DNA from: Scatophagus argus | Taxonomy: Eukaryota; Chordata; Actinopteri; Scatophagidae | DNA length: 64,000 bases | Direction of reading: 5' to 3' | Assembly (NCBI RefSeq): GCF_020382885.2 | Contig: NC_058511.1 | Location: forward strand, 106,001 to 170,000 | Part shown: positions 1-17,590 of the stretch, one piece after another | Position numbering within the stretch: the first letter of the stretch is position 1 | Layout of the letters: every line of letters begins with the position of its first letter | Notes under the pieces: generated by a model | What the model saw: the letters and a program-made list of their open reading frames with translations, nothing else | Database searches by the model: none | What the model was told of the DNA's origin: nothing | Translations under genes and position numbers: made by a program

Positions 1-2250
1 ACAGTACGAGATATTGATATTTTAAAAATGTCAGTGGACAGTATTCTTCACTGTGATACTACCTACTCTCTTTGCTTTACACATTATTATTATATTATTT
101 AACAAACATCTGTTGAGGAAAAAGTGCTGTTTTTGATATGTTGATTTGGCCCATAGTGTAGCCAGTAAGAAAATACCTCATGTTATTAAATGTTATACTC
201 AGTAATTAGGCTTATTTCAAATTAATCCCATTTCTGAACATTTGCCTGTAAGCGATGGTGAAGAGTATGGCTTTTGTAATAAAAATGTACCACAAGCAGG
301 ACTTGTTGGTGTTTTTACCACACTACAATTGATCAGGGGACATTTTGGTTACTTCAGTTTTTCTATTCATAAAAAAGGGAAAGTTAAAGGAATATTTTTT
401 TTTCCATCTGTGATTATATCCATCTCATGTGAGTGTACAGTTAGCAGGGCTTACCATAAAGGCTGGCAGCAGGTGGAAAAGCTAGCTTGGCTTTGACACA
501 CTGAAGCAAACATCCCCACAGTCTTTATGCCAAGCTAATTAACCATAAAACGAGCATTTAACCTGCCAAGTACTTTTACTGCACAACTCAGAAGTAAACA
601 TTAATGATACTCTGAGTATTTGAACAGTGCACACATAAAAGATTGCTATTCACACAGCCACCAATATCCACAATCATGCAGCCATACGGCCATTAATAAT
701 ATATGATTTAAATATACTATCGATTAAAATACGAATTATTGCACATAATTATTAAATACTGTAACGGACTGGGAGAATGTTGTCTGTTTAGTTACAGAGC
801 TGTGTAGTTCAGCAATGCTTTATTTGTTGCTGATTGACAGCAGTTAAACAGGAAGGGATTATTTCTGGTTCTGTGTGTGTATGTGTGGAGAGAGAGAGAA
901 CGCGAGATTTGCGAGAATCAGGGTCTTCTTCTTTGGTTTTTGGGGTTGTTGGTTGCGTGCTGGCGTGGACTATGGCCGACAGTAACCTGTGTAATTCTGA
1001 CAAATAAAGAAGAAACCCAGCGAACCAAAGTAGTTTTTTGTGTGACGCCACAATACTTCTTCCAGTACGACATATACTGCAGCCTAACGACGTACAGAAC
1101 GACCACCACGCTGAATCAACGGCTTTTATGGTAACGTTTTGTTGTACAGTTCCGCGTGTCGGTGCTCCAGACAGATCAACCATGAATCTTCAGTAACTGA
1201 GTTGAATCCTCTGCTGTGAACGTGTCTGTGAGGAGGCGGATAAACTTCGGGTCGACGCGATGTTGCTTTATATTAACACATACGACGTTCTGCTCAACAA
1301 CAGCGCTTCTCTTACGTGTTGCGTTATACAACCCGAGCGCCGCTCACTGTCTCTCTTTCTCTCCTTTTCCCCACACCACCCGGTAACAACGGTCAACCAA
1401 TCCAGAGCCAGCGCTCAGGGGGTGTGACCAATGGGAGACGATGACGTTCAGGCAGGGGAACGCGTCGTTGGTGTGAGGTGCACGCCTACTTGCCTTACTG
1501 ACCGACATTCAGCAGAAGCCAAAAAAATGACCAGAAAAGATAAAAATATATAAATAAAAACAGGAGTCTGGTGGCAGCAGAGCAGCCAGAGTAACACTGA
1601 CACCATGAGGATGGAAGCGGTACTGCAGTAGAAAAAAATCTCACTGAAGAAGACAAAAACAATACGATGAAATCTCAAATCTTTTACTCAAGTAAAAGTA
1701 AACGCAGGGCAGAAATACTCCGTTAGAAGAAAAGGTAAAATATGAATTAAGTAAGAGTAAGAAAAGTATTAGCAACACAATGTACTTCTTGTAAAGATTA
1801 TATATTGTTAGGCTAATATTTTATGTTTTTACACAATACTGATGACTTAATGTGCAGGTAGTGACTTGCAGGTTTACATTAGAGAGCCTGTATTTGGGTG
1901 GCCTGTCTTGAGAAAATGTGACCGTTTTGTCAGATGCAAATTCAGTCAGACCAGAAACAGGACTGATGGAATGACATTATTTACATCTTTAGGATGGGGC
2001 ATCTAACTGTTTGCACAACATTTTAAACATAACAAACATTTTTCTTTCCTTTTTAAGTCAACTGAACATCATGAAGCTATGCTCAAGCAGTCTGGTTTAT
2101 ATTCTGAGTTTGTGTCCTTTCTCAGTTCTTCAGTTCCTACGTTTGTAAATAATGTGACAGTCTGAAAGGGACACGTCTGGGTTTGTTCTTCACGACGGAA
2201 AGGTCCAGGCTTGTCCCCTCTGTGTATTTGAGACACACGTCCTGTACTCA
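1..2250. other. Intergenic, no gene recognised
   Basis: AT-rich sequence in which no conserved protein or RNA was recognised; the open frames are short and lack family resemblance. A GC-richer stretch at about 1180-1480 contains two CCAAT boxes (near 1399 and 1428) and a TGACGTTC CRE-like motif near 1442, so it could be a promoter or CpG island for a gene lying to the left. No first exon could be assigned to it. Confidence 0.5.
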
Positions 2251-2484
2251 CTCCTGCCGCTAGGGGGCATCGCTGACAGTTGACCCACTTTTAAGTTGCG
2301 TCGTTGTCTTTCCAAGCAGCCAATCACAGCGCTCCTTCCCGGAAACAGCTGATGTATATTTTGGGCCGTTTGAGGAGAAAATGAGGCGGTTATTTCTTCT
2401 CCAGGAATAATTTGAAAGTGAATTTTTACGATCAATTATTGTAGGACAGTCTCCACATGCAAGATACCTTAGTATTTTAATATC
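2251..2484 (+). promoter_or_regulatory. Probable mettl22 promoter and 5' UTR
   Basis: This is the stretch just upstream of the methyltransferase start codon. It carries a CCAAT box (GCCAATCA near 2319) and a TTCCCGGAA palindrome near 2336, and has no TATA box. The presence of promoter-like motifs matters because the gene is intronless: a retrocopy would have had to acquire a promoter. No transcription start can be fixed from sequence alone. Confidence 0.35.
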
Positions 2485-3630
2485 ATGGATCAGATCACTT
2501 TTCATCATGACACTGTGCTGTCAGACGTCCACATGCTGGTGCCCAACGCACGCCATCTCATGACACGCCTCAACCGTGTTGGACAGCCAGTCTTCATCTC
2601 CAAGTTCAGGATCCTGTCAGGTAGTGAACGGCTGAACAGCAATGAGCCGGAGAAAGGTTTGCAGGAGGCCTCTGGAGGTGGTGACACACAGCGGGAAGGT
2701 GGAGGGGATGGCGGGGCAGGAAACGTGGAGCCACTGTTGGACGAGGACGGAGACATTGACATCACACATAGACCGAGGAAAATCCCTGAAAGCAGCGACC
2801 GAGACCCCGTCTATCCCATCATTCTCCAACAGTCCAGCTCTGTCCTGGAGGCAGAACGGCAGAGTGATGACGATGATAAGTGTTTGAATATTAAGGTTAT
2901 AAGAATTGAGCACACCATGGCCACGCCCCTGGATGACGTCGGCAAACAGGTGTGGCGAGGGGCTTTCCTGTTGGCAGACTTCATCCTCTCTGAGCCGCTC
3001 ACGTTCCGGGGAGCCACAGTCCTCGAGCTGGGAGCGGGAACGGGATTAACCAGCATCGTCATGGCAACCACCGCCAAAACAGTGTACTGCACAGACGTGG
3101 GAGAAGACCTTCTGAGCATGTGCAAGAGGAATGTGGCATCAAACATACACCTGCGGGAGCCGTCAGGCGGGCAGGTGAAGGTCAGACATCTGGACTGGCT
3201 CCAGGACGACCTGTGTACAGACTCTGAGGTGGAGTTCAACTGGACGGAGGAGGAAGTAGCGGACATGTACGACCACACCAGCTTCATCATCGCTGCCGAC
3301 GTTTGCTACGATGATGATCTGACTGACGGCCTCTTCCGGACGCTGTACCGACTGTGCAGTCATTTTGCTCACAGCTGCACCGTTTTCATCGCCATAGAGA
3401 AACGGATGAACTTTACTCTGCGACACCTGAACGTTTCCTGTGAAGCCTATGACCATTTCACCCAATGTCTGTCCCAGCTTCAGGGCCTGAAGGACGGGCG
3501 GTGCAACTTCAGCGTGGAGCAGCTGCCTCCCAGTTTCGCCCAGTTTCTTCTCTATGAACGCATCGAGCAGCTGGAGCTGTGGAAGGTGACCGCTGCTCGG
3601 CCCGCATCAGATCCAGTCCCGCGGTCCTGA
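2485..3630 (+). CDS. mettl22: Methyltransferase-like protein 22, intronless
   Basis: One uninterrupted frame of 381 residues matches METTL22 end to end (human about 404). METTL22 is a seven-beta-strand, SAM-dependent protein lysine methyltransferase of the METTL21 group. The start is supported by the conserved N-terminus (MDQITFHHDTVLSDVH). Residues 60-110 are a variable acidic linker. The Rossmann core follows: motif I ELGAGTG at 181-187, the acidic loop YCTDVG at 201-206, and AADVCYDDD at about 270-278, the DXXY-type motif region. The C-terminal FTLRHLNVSCEAYDHF block is also kept. No stop or frameshift interrupts it. It is odd that the coding region has no intron, since the mammalian orthologue is multi-exonic. 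Either this is an expressed retrocopy or the introns were lost. No poly(A) tract or clear target duplication is visible. Confidence 0.9.
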   Translation: MDQITFHHDTVLSDVHMLVPNARHLMTRLNRVGQPVFISKFRILSGSERLNSNEPEKGLQEASGGGDTQREGGGDGGAGNVEPLLDEDGDIDITHRPRKIPESSDRDPVYPIILQQSSSVLEAERQSDDDDKCLNIKVIRIEHTMATPLDDVGKQVWRGAFLLADFILSEPLTFRGATVLELGAGTGLTSIVMATTAKTVYCTDVGEDLLSMCKRNVASNIHLREPSGGQVKVRHLDWLQDDLCTDSEVEFNWTEEEVADMYDHTSFIIAADVCYDDDLTDGLFRTLYRLCSHFAHSCTVFIAIEKRMNFTLRHLNVSCEAYDHFTQCLSQLQGLKDGRCNFSVEQLPPSFAQFLLYERIEQLELWKVTAARPASDPVPRS

Positions 3631-3711
3631 CCCGGACTCTCGGAGCTCCAGTTCACAGCTGGAGGTCAGATCAATCAATTAACATAAGCTGCGGAGTAAT
3701 ATAATGTGACA

Positions 3712-3717
3712 AATAAA
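3712..3717 (+). terminator. Poly(A) signal of mettl22
   Basis: AATAAA lies 82 bp downstream of the mettl22 stop codon, in AT-rich sequence, at the distance expected for a short 3' UTR. Confidence 0.6.
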
Positions 3718-3796
3718 GTTCTTTTGGGAGTTTTTGAAATGGCTCACTGATTCTTTGAATGAATTTAGAATTTTTTTTTTGTCTTGAAGTAAAGGA

Positions 3797-4010
3797 AGTT
3801 ATAAGATAAGATGAACTTTATTGATCCCGCAGTGGGGGAACTTACTTGTCGTGGCAGCTCATAAGAGCAAAAAAAGAAGGCAAAAAATTTGCAAAAACAG
3901 TTACAAAAATATAGAGGTAATAAATTAACAATTTACAAGTACAATAAACACAATACAATATACAACTATATACAAGTCCTCATAAGGGAGGAAAATAGGA
4001 CGAGATTATC
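3797..4010 (+). repeat. LINE 3'-tail-like interspersed repeat
   Basis: The stretch begins with a degenerate (ATAAG)n, followed by AACTTTATTGATCCC and an A-rich series ending in a tract of short ACAATA and ACTATATACAAG units. Related sequence occurs inverted inside RRM2 intron 2 (about 5180-5345 and 15409-15574) and at 52803-52880. This looks like a 5'-truncated retrotransposon tail. The exact family is uncertain. Confidence 0.6.
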
Positions 4011-4262
4011 TGCTGGCAGGAAGTCAATGTCTTCCCGCACTGTGGTCCGGTATAATTAAAACATTTTATCATTCTGAGTAAAACACAACCAGAAACACAG
4101 AAAGTCCCACTTTAAATCTTTTCCACTTTTAACCTTATACTTACAGCATGTAAGTTTTTATATACCAGGTACATTGGGATCGTAGTTGAACAGTTTTAAT
4201 GTGCAAAATTAGAAATGTTGCGCAAACGCTAATTCAGAGTTTTGTAACCCGTCACAAACAAA

Positions 4263-4555
4263 GCGTTTCGAATTTCCCGCAGTCCGTCAGCGGGCACGTG
4301 ATTGCGATTCGCAATCTGATTGGTTTTGTCGCAGCGTCAGTTTTAAAGAACCTCCACGAGCTGCGTTTGTATTGGCCAGCTGTGTTCTAGCGCCAAGATC
4401 TCAACAAAAAGTTGAGCGGACAGCAGAAGCCGCTTCAGTCTCTGCTCTCCGTTTGTGTTAGCCACTAGTTCGCTTAGCTTTTCTCGCTCTTTTCGCCCGC
4501 ACTTTTAACTTCTTAACTTATATTTTATCTGTCAGTCTGAACTCAGGGAATCAAA
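4263..4555 (+). promoter_or_regulatory. RRM2 promoter, copy A
   Basis: The region holds an E2F consensus (TTTCCCGC at 4273-4280) and two inverted CCAAT boxes (ATTGG at 4319-4323 and 4371-4375, 52 bp apart, an NF-Y-type arrangement). TTCGAATTT just upstream resembles a CHR element. An imperfect palindrome, GATTGCGATTCGCAATC, lies at about 4301-4317. E2F plus NF-Y control fits the known S-phase expression of RRM2. The same block is present in copy B at 16199-16491. Confidence 0.65.
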
Positions 4556-7865
<3,310 letters not shown>

Positions 7866-8566
7866 GGGGCGATGTGGAGCAGCAGGAGACACTGGAGTCC
7901 ACCTTGACACCCTGCGGACAGACTGGTGCAGAATGCAGAGCAGGGAGTCCAACACTATACAGACTGTCAGGGCCCATGCAGGGCAGATGAACCGTTTCCT
8001 GGTGCAGCTGGTGAACAGTTGCATTAACGAAACAAATGTCATGTTTTAAATTGTTTTACCTGCATTTTCTAATAAAATGATTTTTGTGAGTACTTTTAAA
8101 TCTATTTTTGTCAGATGTGTATATTTGATGTTTATTTTGTAATGTCTTTTGTTTTTGTAATTAAAGTCAAATCAACAGAAACTTTTTCTTCTGTTTTCTG
8201 AAGGAGAGCAGCTGTTACAGATTTTAATAAACATCTCACTGGTCTCACTTTTAGTTGTATGGTTGGTTTTAATCTGAAGCTGATTAGCAGAAAACCTGAA
8301 GTGAAGTCAATGAAACTGTTAATCCACACTGAACAGATGGACTCCACCCATCCAGGACAGATTTACTGTTAGTTTATTTGACTACTTGTCCCATGATGCA
8401 CTGTTTTCCTCTGACAGACATGCACGAACAGGAACATAGGGGAAAACAGTCTGATCACTTGGTTCAGACATTTTCACATAATGAACTTTGACAGACCGTC
8501 CAAATGTGTTAAACCCCCCGTTTTGATCGACGTGATGCCTTTACTGAACTGTTCTCCATCCTACAA
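7866..8566. other. Convergent 3' UTRs of rrm2 copy A and lgals8
   Basis: This interval contains the copy A 3' UTR, with a poly(A) signal AATAAA at 8071-8076 on the + strand. It also contains the galectin 3' UTR, with a candidate signal at 8373-8378 on the - strand (TTTATT on +). The copy A 3' UTR shows no recognisable similarity to the copy B 3' UTR beyond the first 12 bases. Confidence 0.6.
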
Positions 8567-11500
8567 TCAGAGCAGCTTGACATCCAGCAGCGTCACATCT
8601 CCCAGCACCTCCAGCTGGCTGACACGGCTCAGGTCCTGCACCCGGTGCTTGTAGTCCAGCTGGTGGAGCCCGTTGACTGCAACTCTGAACTGCTGCGAGT
8701 CACACATGATGATCATCTGCGCACACAATCATCATGAGAAGAGTTACTGAGGGTTTCATTTCGTCTGTAACCGGAATCAACGCCTCCACCCAGCAGTCAG
8801 CAGTTTCCGTCCACACTCGGATAAAACATGTAGCGACCGCCTGATCAGAACCAATGAGGATGATCTATAACCCAAAATGACCACTCAATCTGTCTTCTGT
8901 TCTTGAGTTCTGCTCTCAAAAGCTGGACAGAACAGATTGTGTCCTACCTCAAAGTACTGTCCGGCAGCAAAGGGGAAGGAGGCCAGAGTTGTCTCCTCTG
9001 GACCCCAGCACTCTGACAGGAAGGAGTTTCTGACCAAGACTCCTTTCTTCAGACGAGGGTTCAGGTGAAGAGCGATGTCGGCGCCGTGGGAAGCTCGCAG
9101 GTTGACACAGAAGCTGAGACAGAAAATGACAGAAACACCGCAAACGATTCTGGTTCAAAATATACAAATAATTAATGGTCTCTTAAAGATTTAGAAGCTT
9201 CAGTGACGTCTGTTGACAAACATTTTAATGCGAAGTTTTTAGCGACGGAAAATTTGAGACGCATCATATTAAAGTGTAAGACGGACAGTTGTGCCGTACC
9301 TGTCTGCATTCTGATTGGTTTGTCCTTTGACCATGATACTGCGTCCCACACTCAGTCCTTTATCCAGCTCAGCTCTGAAGGGGACCCTCTGCAGGAAACC
9401 AGATTTCATCAAACACTACGACAAGCAGGTCTCAGATCAGCTGAGTAACAAAACAAGAGGGAAAGACAGAAAGAACACAACTAAAGACAGAAAGAAAAAA
9501 GGTATCAGTGAAACAAAAACATGCTGCTTCTCTAACAACTCAATATTTAGGGTCCACTTTCTTGCTCGTACTTTAATGTTACTCATGTAAAAAGTTAAAA
9601 TCAAGTTCAGTCGTGAGGAACTAATAATCGTTAAATAATAATAATCAAAATTAATATTCGAAATAAAGATGAGACAGATGAAACAGGTCTGAATGTGAAT
9701 GACTTTCATTTCAGTCTTTTTCTGTTGCTGGCTTTTGATAATGCTGCAAATGTTTTGCCAATAAAGATTCAGGTGGAAAAATTAAGTCATTAAAAAAAAC
9801 TGGAAAAGTCACATAAACCCTGTGATGTTTAAATTATTCTAACCACAATTTTCCATATGAAACATCCTGCAACAGTAAAACTCACCAAGTCACCTGAAGG
9901 AGAGATTATTGGCTGGGGGATGAAAAACACAAATAATTCAAATTAATGCAAAGAGAAACAGTTTTCTGAGCTGCAGTAAAACTTTATTCTTCTCTTAGCT
10001 GTGGTGTTCCACAAGGCTCCATTTTAGGTCTGCTGTTGCTTCACGTTCATGTGTCTCCTTGAGGACATTGCGTTTCAATATTTCATCTTTACATTTTTAT
10101 TCTGATGACACTCAGTTGTATGTTCGTGTAACGCTTGTTTTTCTTGATAAATGTTGATATTGATCTTTATTCCTGCAGGTCGACTAATTATGTCCACTCT
10201 GACAGCAAACAATTAAGGACTCAAAATCTTCGGTATTCAGAGAGTTGTTGTTCTTACATTAATTTCTGGGTCCTGGTTGGTCAGGCTGAGTGCAGGAGAA
10301 CCTGAACTCTACAAACATCAAGAAAACATTTCATTAACGCTCACTGCATTGTTTTATCAAACAAAAGATGTTTGTTTTCGACCGGTTTGAGTGACTCACA
10401 GAACTCGGGACGACGCCGACAGCTTCAACCCTAACCTTTCCAGAGATGGACAAAGTGTCGACGAGCTGCAGCTCCAGACGGTGTTTATACTCCAACACAT
10501 GAGCTCCGTTCACTGCAACCTGCAGCAGAAAGTACTTCAGCTGGGGTAAAAGTACAACACGAGCGCTCCCCATACTTGCAGCAACAAAGGGTTCGTCTCT
10601 CACCTTAAACTTGTCTTTCAGGACAAGGACGATCAGTTCAAATGTGGCGCCGGCGGCGAAGGGCATCTGGTGCAGGATCTCCTCCCGGCCCCAGCGCTCC
10701 CCCTGCAGCGTGTTGCACACGATACACGGCGACCTGGAGAACCTCGGGTTGAAGTGAAACGCGACGTCAGCCCTCGGCTTCACGCTGCTGCCACACGTGA
10801 AATCTACCTGGAACCTGCAAGACACCGAGGGACGACACGTGGGGCGTCACCTGGCTGAACTGTGGCTGACTGTGTTGTCCAAACCACGTGTCTGCTGTGG
10901 ACATCTCTGGACATCAAGCAGGTGCAAGAGGTTTTAAACTTTGCGAATCCTCACCTGTCGGCGTCAGACGGCACCGAACCCTGAATGAGAACCATCTCCC
11001 CCGGCAGCAAGCCGCCCAGGATCGTCCCGGCGAAGGGAATCGTCTGTGGGGACAAAGTCAAGCAGGACCAAAGAGAAGCACAGCAATTTGGTGACGGGAA
11101 AATCTTGTCCATAACACAGCTGGAAGATCTGAACTGATAATGAAAAGAATCATTCGTCCCATCTCACTAGTCATTAAATCATTTAGCATTAGCATCATAT
11201 TAAAAATGATGAATGTTTTAGTTTTTCCGCGTGTGTTTTCAATTGTCTAATGCGGAACTCAAACTTTTTCTGGATCCCCTTTTAAATTCGGCTGAACTAC
11301 AGTTTAAATGAAACGAGGTCCAATTCGGTCAAACTCGCAAAGAAAGCGAGCAGCAAAACTTTCAGCGGTCAATTTTGTTAAAATTAAGTCATTTGGTGGA
11401 TGAAATATATTTAGTACTCTTCAGGAATGCTATCAACTTGTGGACACGGTATACATAAAAATGTCGCTTCCAATATTCAGAAAATTATTTTACTCTTTTA

Positions 11501-11671
11501 GCTTTTGAACGTAATGGTAAATTTAGCTTAGAGAAGACGCCAATTACCCAAACCCATCGATAATTATTGCATTTAACGTCGCTGAAAAATGATAAAAACA
11601 ATCGTTTTACACGAGATAAACTTAAATTTTACCGGCTTTAAAAACGTCTGTCTCGGGTTTGTAATCGACAT
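8567..11671 (-). CDS. lgals8: Tandem-repeat galectin, galectin-8-like
   Basis: Nine coding exons on the minus strand: 11671-11633, 11043-10955, 10814-10604, 10519-10400, 10272-10258 (tentative), 9912-9886, 9388-9300, 9113-8948 and 8716-8567. They give about 301 residues. Galectins bind beta-galactosides, and galectin-8 marks damaged endosomes for autophagy. Both carbohydrate-recognition domains keep the sugar-binding core: HFNPRF, VCNT and WGREE in the N-terminal domain; HLNPRL, VRNS and WGPEE in the C-terminal one. The 89/211/120 and 89/166/150 exon pattern is that of two-domain galectins. Exon 1 codes [13 protein letters not shown], which joins smoothly to TIPFAGTI. The linker is very short: the 27-bp exon fits well, while the 15-bp exon is only plausible. 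There is no signal peptide, as expected for this family. Galectin-9 is the alternative, but KDKFKVAVNG and the C-terminal domain favour galectin-8. The gene lies wholly inside the spacer of the RRM2 palindrome. Confidence 0.85.
9990..10250 (+). repeat. Decayed L2-like LINE reverse transcriptase fragment
   Basis: Translation on the + strand begins with [13 protein letters not shown], which matches the reverse transcriptase [13 protein letters not shown] block of L2 elements. Stops and frameshifts follow quickly. It sits in the galectin linker region, between the N- and C-terminal domain exons. Confidence 0.55.
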
Positions 11672-12876
11672 TTTGGAACAGAAGATGCTAGTAGCTGGTT
11701 GCTCTTTGTTTACTTCCTTCTTTTACGTCACAACGGTCGACGGCAACAAGGATGGGACGAAGCGACTTAAAATCAGAAAGTGTGAATACACACGGGACTA
11801 AAATGTTATTTTAGAAAAATGCTCATTATGAATATGAGTTTGTAATGATTTATTTCTCCTTTCTTGACGTTTAAATGGTTTATATCAAATAGAGGCGCCT
11901 GCGCAGAGTGATGACGTAACTGTCTGCTCCTAATTGGCTGCAGCGGTTTAGTGGACACAGTCTCATGATTCCAATAACTGATTAAACCTCCGCCCTGAGC
12001 TGCCAGTCACCTGATGTGAATGATTCTTAACTTTACTGTCGTTCCGGATTGCAGTCTGTAAACTCGCCAAACTTACTTCATTTGGAAGAATCGATATTGA
12101 AACGGAACCAAAACGATTTGGTTATTGGTGTTAACTGCTTATACGGAGATTTCCCCTCTTTATAACAACTTAAATGTCAGTCTCACAGCAGCTCACAATA
12201 AAAATCAGATCTGGTCACTCCAACAGGATGTGACATCACATGCACCTTTTACTGCAGTAATTTTATCTTTCATGACTTATTTTCACTGTTAGGGAAGAAC
12301 AATAACATTTAATAATTATGGCAAAACAAAATTTTCCTTCTGCTCTAAATTAAAGACACAGCAGTGAGAAAGGCTCCAAAAAATAAAGTCACTTCCTGAG
12401 TTTCAGTGTTTGTACCTACTGAATGTTTCATAGACACAATAACTGAATTATTCAACAGAATTAATTAAACTCTGGTTGTGATTTGGTGAATCTTCTCACC
12501 AGTTCAACATGAAGCTGCAGCCTGTTAGTGTAGCATAACAACCAGCAACTTTAAATGAACAGAGACGACAGTTTTACACTTTATTACAAAAACTAAACAA
12601 CTGTACAGAAGAAACCACATCAATGTTGCAAAACAAACTAAAACAGTAGATTTTATAAAACAAAGAAGATTAGTGTACAAAGAAAATATAAAATCAAGTT
12701 TCTGGTGCAGACGTTATGAGGTTAACTCATGAGGTTAATGAGTCTTTCCCACATCGGAAGCCTCCTCTGAACTGATCCCAGGTCTGCAGTGTGACAACTG
12801 CCCGAAGAGCTCATTTCTGATTCCAAACAGCTGTGAAATAAATAAAAACAAGTCCAAAAATTCACCACTTCAGACC
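11672..12876. other. lgals8 upstream region and rrm2 copy B 3' UTR
   Basis: The left half should hold the galectin promoter; an ATTGG box lies near 11933, in a stretch of moderate GC content. The right part is the 3' UTR of RRM2 copy B on the minus strand, with a poly(A) signal at 12580-12585 (TTTATT on +). No further gene was recognised. Confidence 0.5.
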
Positions 12877-12888
12877 CCACGTCGCCCC

Positions 12889-16198
<3,310 letters not shown>

Positions 16199-16491
16199 TT
16201 TGATTCCCTGAGTTCAGACTGACAGATAAAATATAAGTTAAGAAGTTAAAAGTGCGGGCGAAAAGAGCGAGAAAAGCTAAGCGAACTAGTGGCTAACACA
16301 AACGGAGAGCAGAGACTGAAGCGGCTTCTGCTGTCCGCTCAACTTTTTGTTGAGATCTTGGCGCTAGAACACAGCTGGCCAATACAAACGCAGCTCGTGG
16401 AGGTTCTTTAAAACTGACGCTGCGACAAAACCAATCAGATTGCGAATCGCAATCACGTGCCCGCTGACGGACTGCGGGAAATTCGAAACGC
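16199..16491 (-). promoter_or_regulatory. RRM2 promoter, copy B
   Basis: Mirror copy of the copy A promoter: the E2F site is at 16474-16481 (GCGGGAAA on +) and CCAAT boxes are at 16379-16383 and 16431-16435. Both genes should therefore respond alike to cell-cycle signals, unless sequence beyond the arm end at 16575 matters. Confidence 0.6.
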
Positions 16492-16575
16492 TTTGTTTGT
16501 GACGGGTTACAAAACTCTGAATTAGCGTTTGCGCAACATTTCTAATTTTGCACATTAAAACTGTTCAACTACGAT

Positions 16576-17221
16576 TCTCTTGTTCAAAACAAATAGTGTT
16601 CAAATCGTACAACAGAAAACTGACTTTCGTAATGAATTTAAGAGTAAAGCGCCATTCGAAACACAGGCGGTCCGCACATTTCCGACACACGCATTCTGCT
16701 TATGTTGTTACCAAACCGTCTTTATACCACAGTGTATCAATGTGTGAAATCAGTCTGGCTTTGTTTAAGTTGACATTAAAGTGTCATCATAATGCGTGAC
16801 GGTAGTACGTGTAGTCGCTGAAGCAACACTTGATTTGCGTTTCCCGCGCCATTTATTGTTTATGTGAAGGCGGCGCCACACAGCGCGTATCAATCCGACT
16901 GCGTTCTATGCTGACGGAGCCGAAGTTCGCCGAATGTTTCCGCGATGCTGCCGAAGCGAGAGTTTTGATTGGCTGTTTGAGAAGACAACGACAAAGCCTG
17001 TAACTATCTGTCTCGGTCACATGCTCCACCTAGCGACCAGGAAGGACACCTGGTGACAGTTTATTTGTATCCTAATGCATCAAGTAAAATTCAACCACAG
17101 ATTAATTTTTGTTTGTAAACAGAACATATGAACATATGGCTTTGTGGGAACAATAAAACAGATGATCATCACATGTAAATCTTCCTGGTGGGTCTTATCT
17201 CATCATGACTTTTTATATATG
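16576..17221. other. Intergenic, GC-richer patch without gene
   Basis: Sequence at 16840-17000 is CpG-richer and contains GGCGGCGCC and an ATTGG box (16970), as in a promoter, but no exon or conserved protein was recognised around it. Confidence 0.4.
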
Positions 17222-17590
17222 ATATCAGAATCAGAATCTTTATTGCCATTATAAGTGAAGAGGTTTCACATTACTAGGAATTTGTCTTGGGGAATTGGTG
17301 CATACATAGAACATAAGAACGAGTAACATATAACAATAGAACAAAATAAAATAGAATAAGCCTGTGAATATTCTCATTCATCCAGGTCATGCTCGCTTGA
17401 CTAGGCTGGGACTAGTCCCAGCCTAGTCAAGCGAGCATGAACTGATGAAGCCTCTTGGATGAGAGGTGAAACGTCTTCAAAGACAAATAACTAAGTCCAG
17501 TTGCATTCGATTGAATTTCCTTGAGATAAAATAGAATAAGGTAAAAACAAAATAAAATAAGTAAAATAAATATGGTTCTGGATATAAACA
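17222..17590. repeat. Fish interspersed repeat split by a younger insertion
   Basis: The outer repeat starts with TCAGAATCTTTATTGCCATT and runs into an A-rich AAAATAGAATAAG region, a type common in fish genomes. It is interrupted at 17361-17526 by another element and resumes afterwards. Confidence 0.6.
17361..17526 (+). mobile_element. 166-bp insertion with perfect palindrome, possibly Penelope-like
   Basis: The insertion is flanked by a perfect 14-bp target duplication, TAAAATAGAATAAG (17347-17360 and 17527-17540). It contains a perfect 54-bp palindrome at 17387-17440, centred on ACTAGT. After this comes GATGAAGCCTCTTGG and GAGGTGAAACGTCTTC, a text I associate with the 3' region of fish Penelope-like elements. 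The family assignment rests on memory of that motif and is tentative; the duplication and palindrome are seen directly. Confidence 0.6.

Noticed and set aside
242-496. 84-codon open frame and others of similar size in the first 2.2 kb
   Set aside because: No family resemblance, biased only by AT content, no splice context or neighbouring exons.
809-1183. 124-codon frame on the minus strand
   Set aside because: Composition is repeat-like, with a His-Thr run from a (GT)n microsatellite, and no conserved motif.
2811-3290. 159-codon antisense frame within mettl22
   Set aside because: It is the mirror of the strongly conserved methyltransferase coding sequence; GC-rich coding strands often give such shadows.
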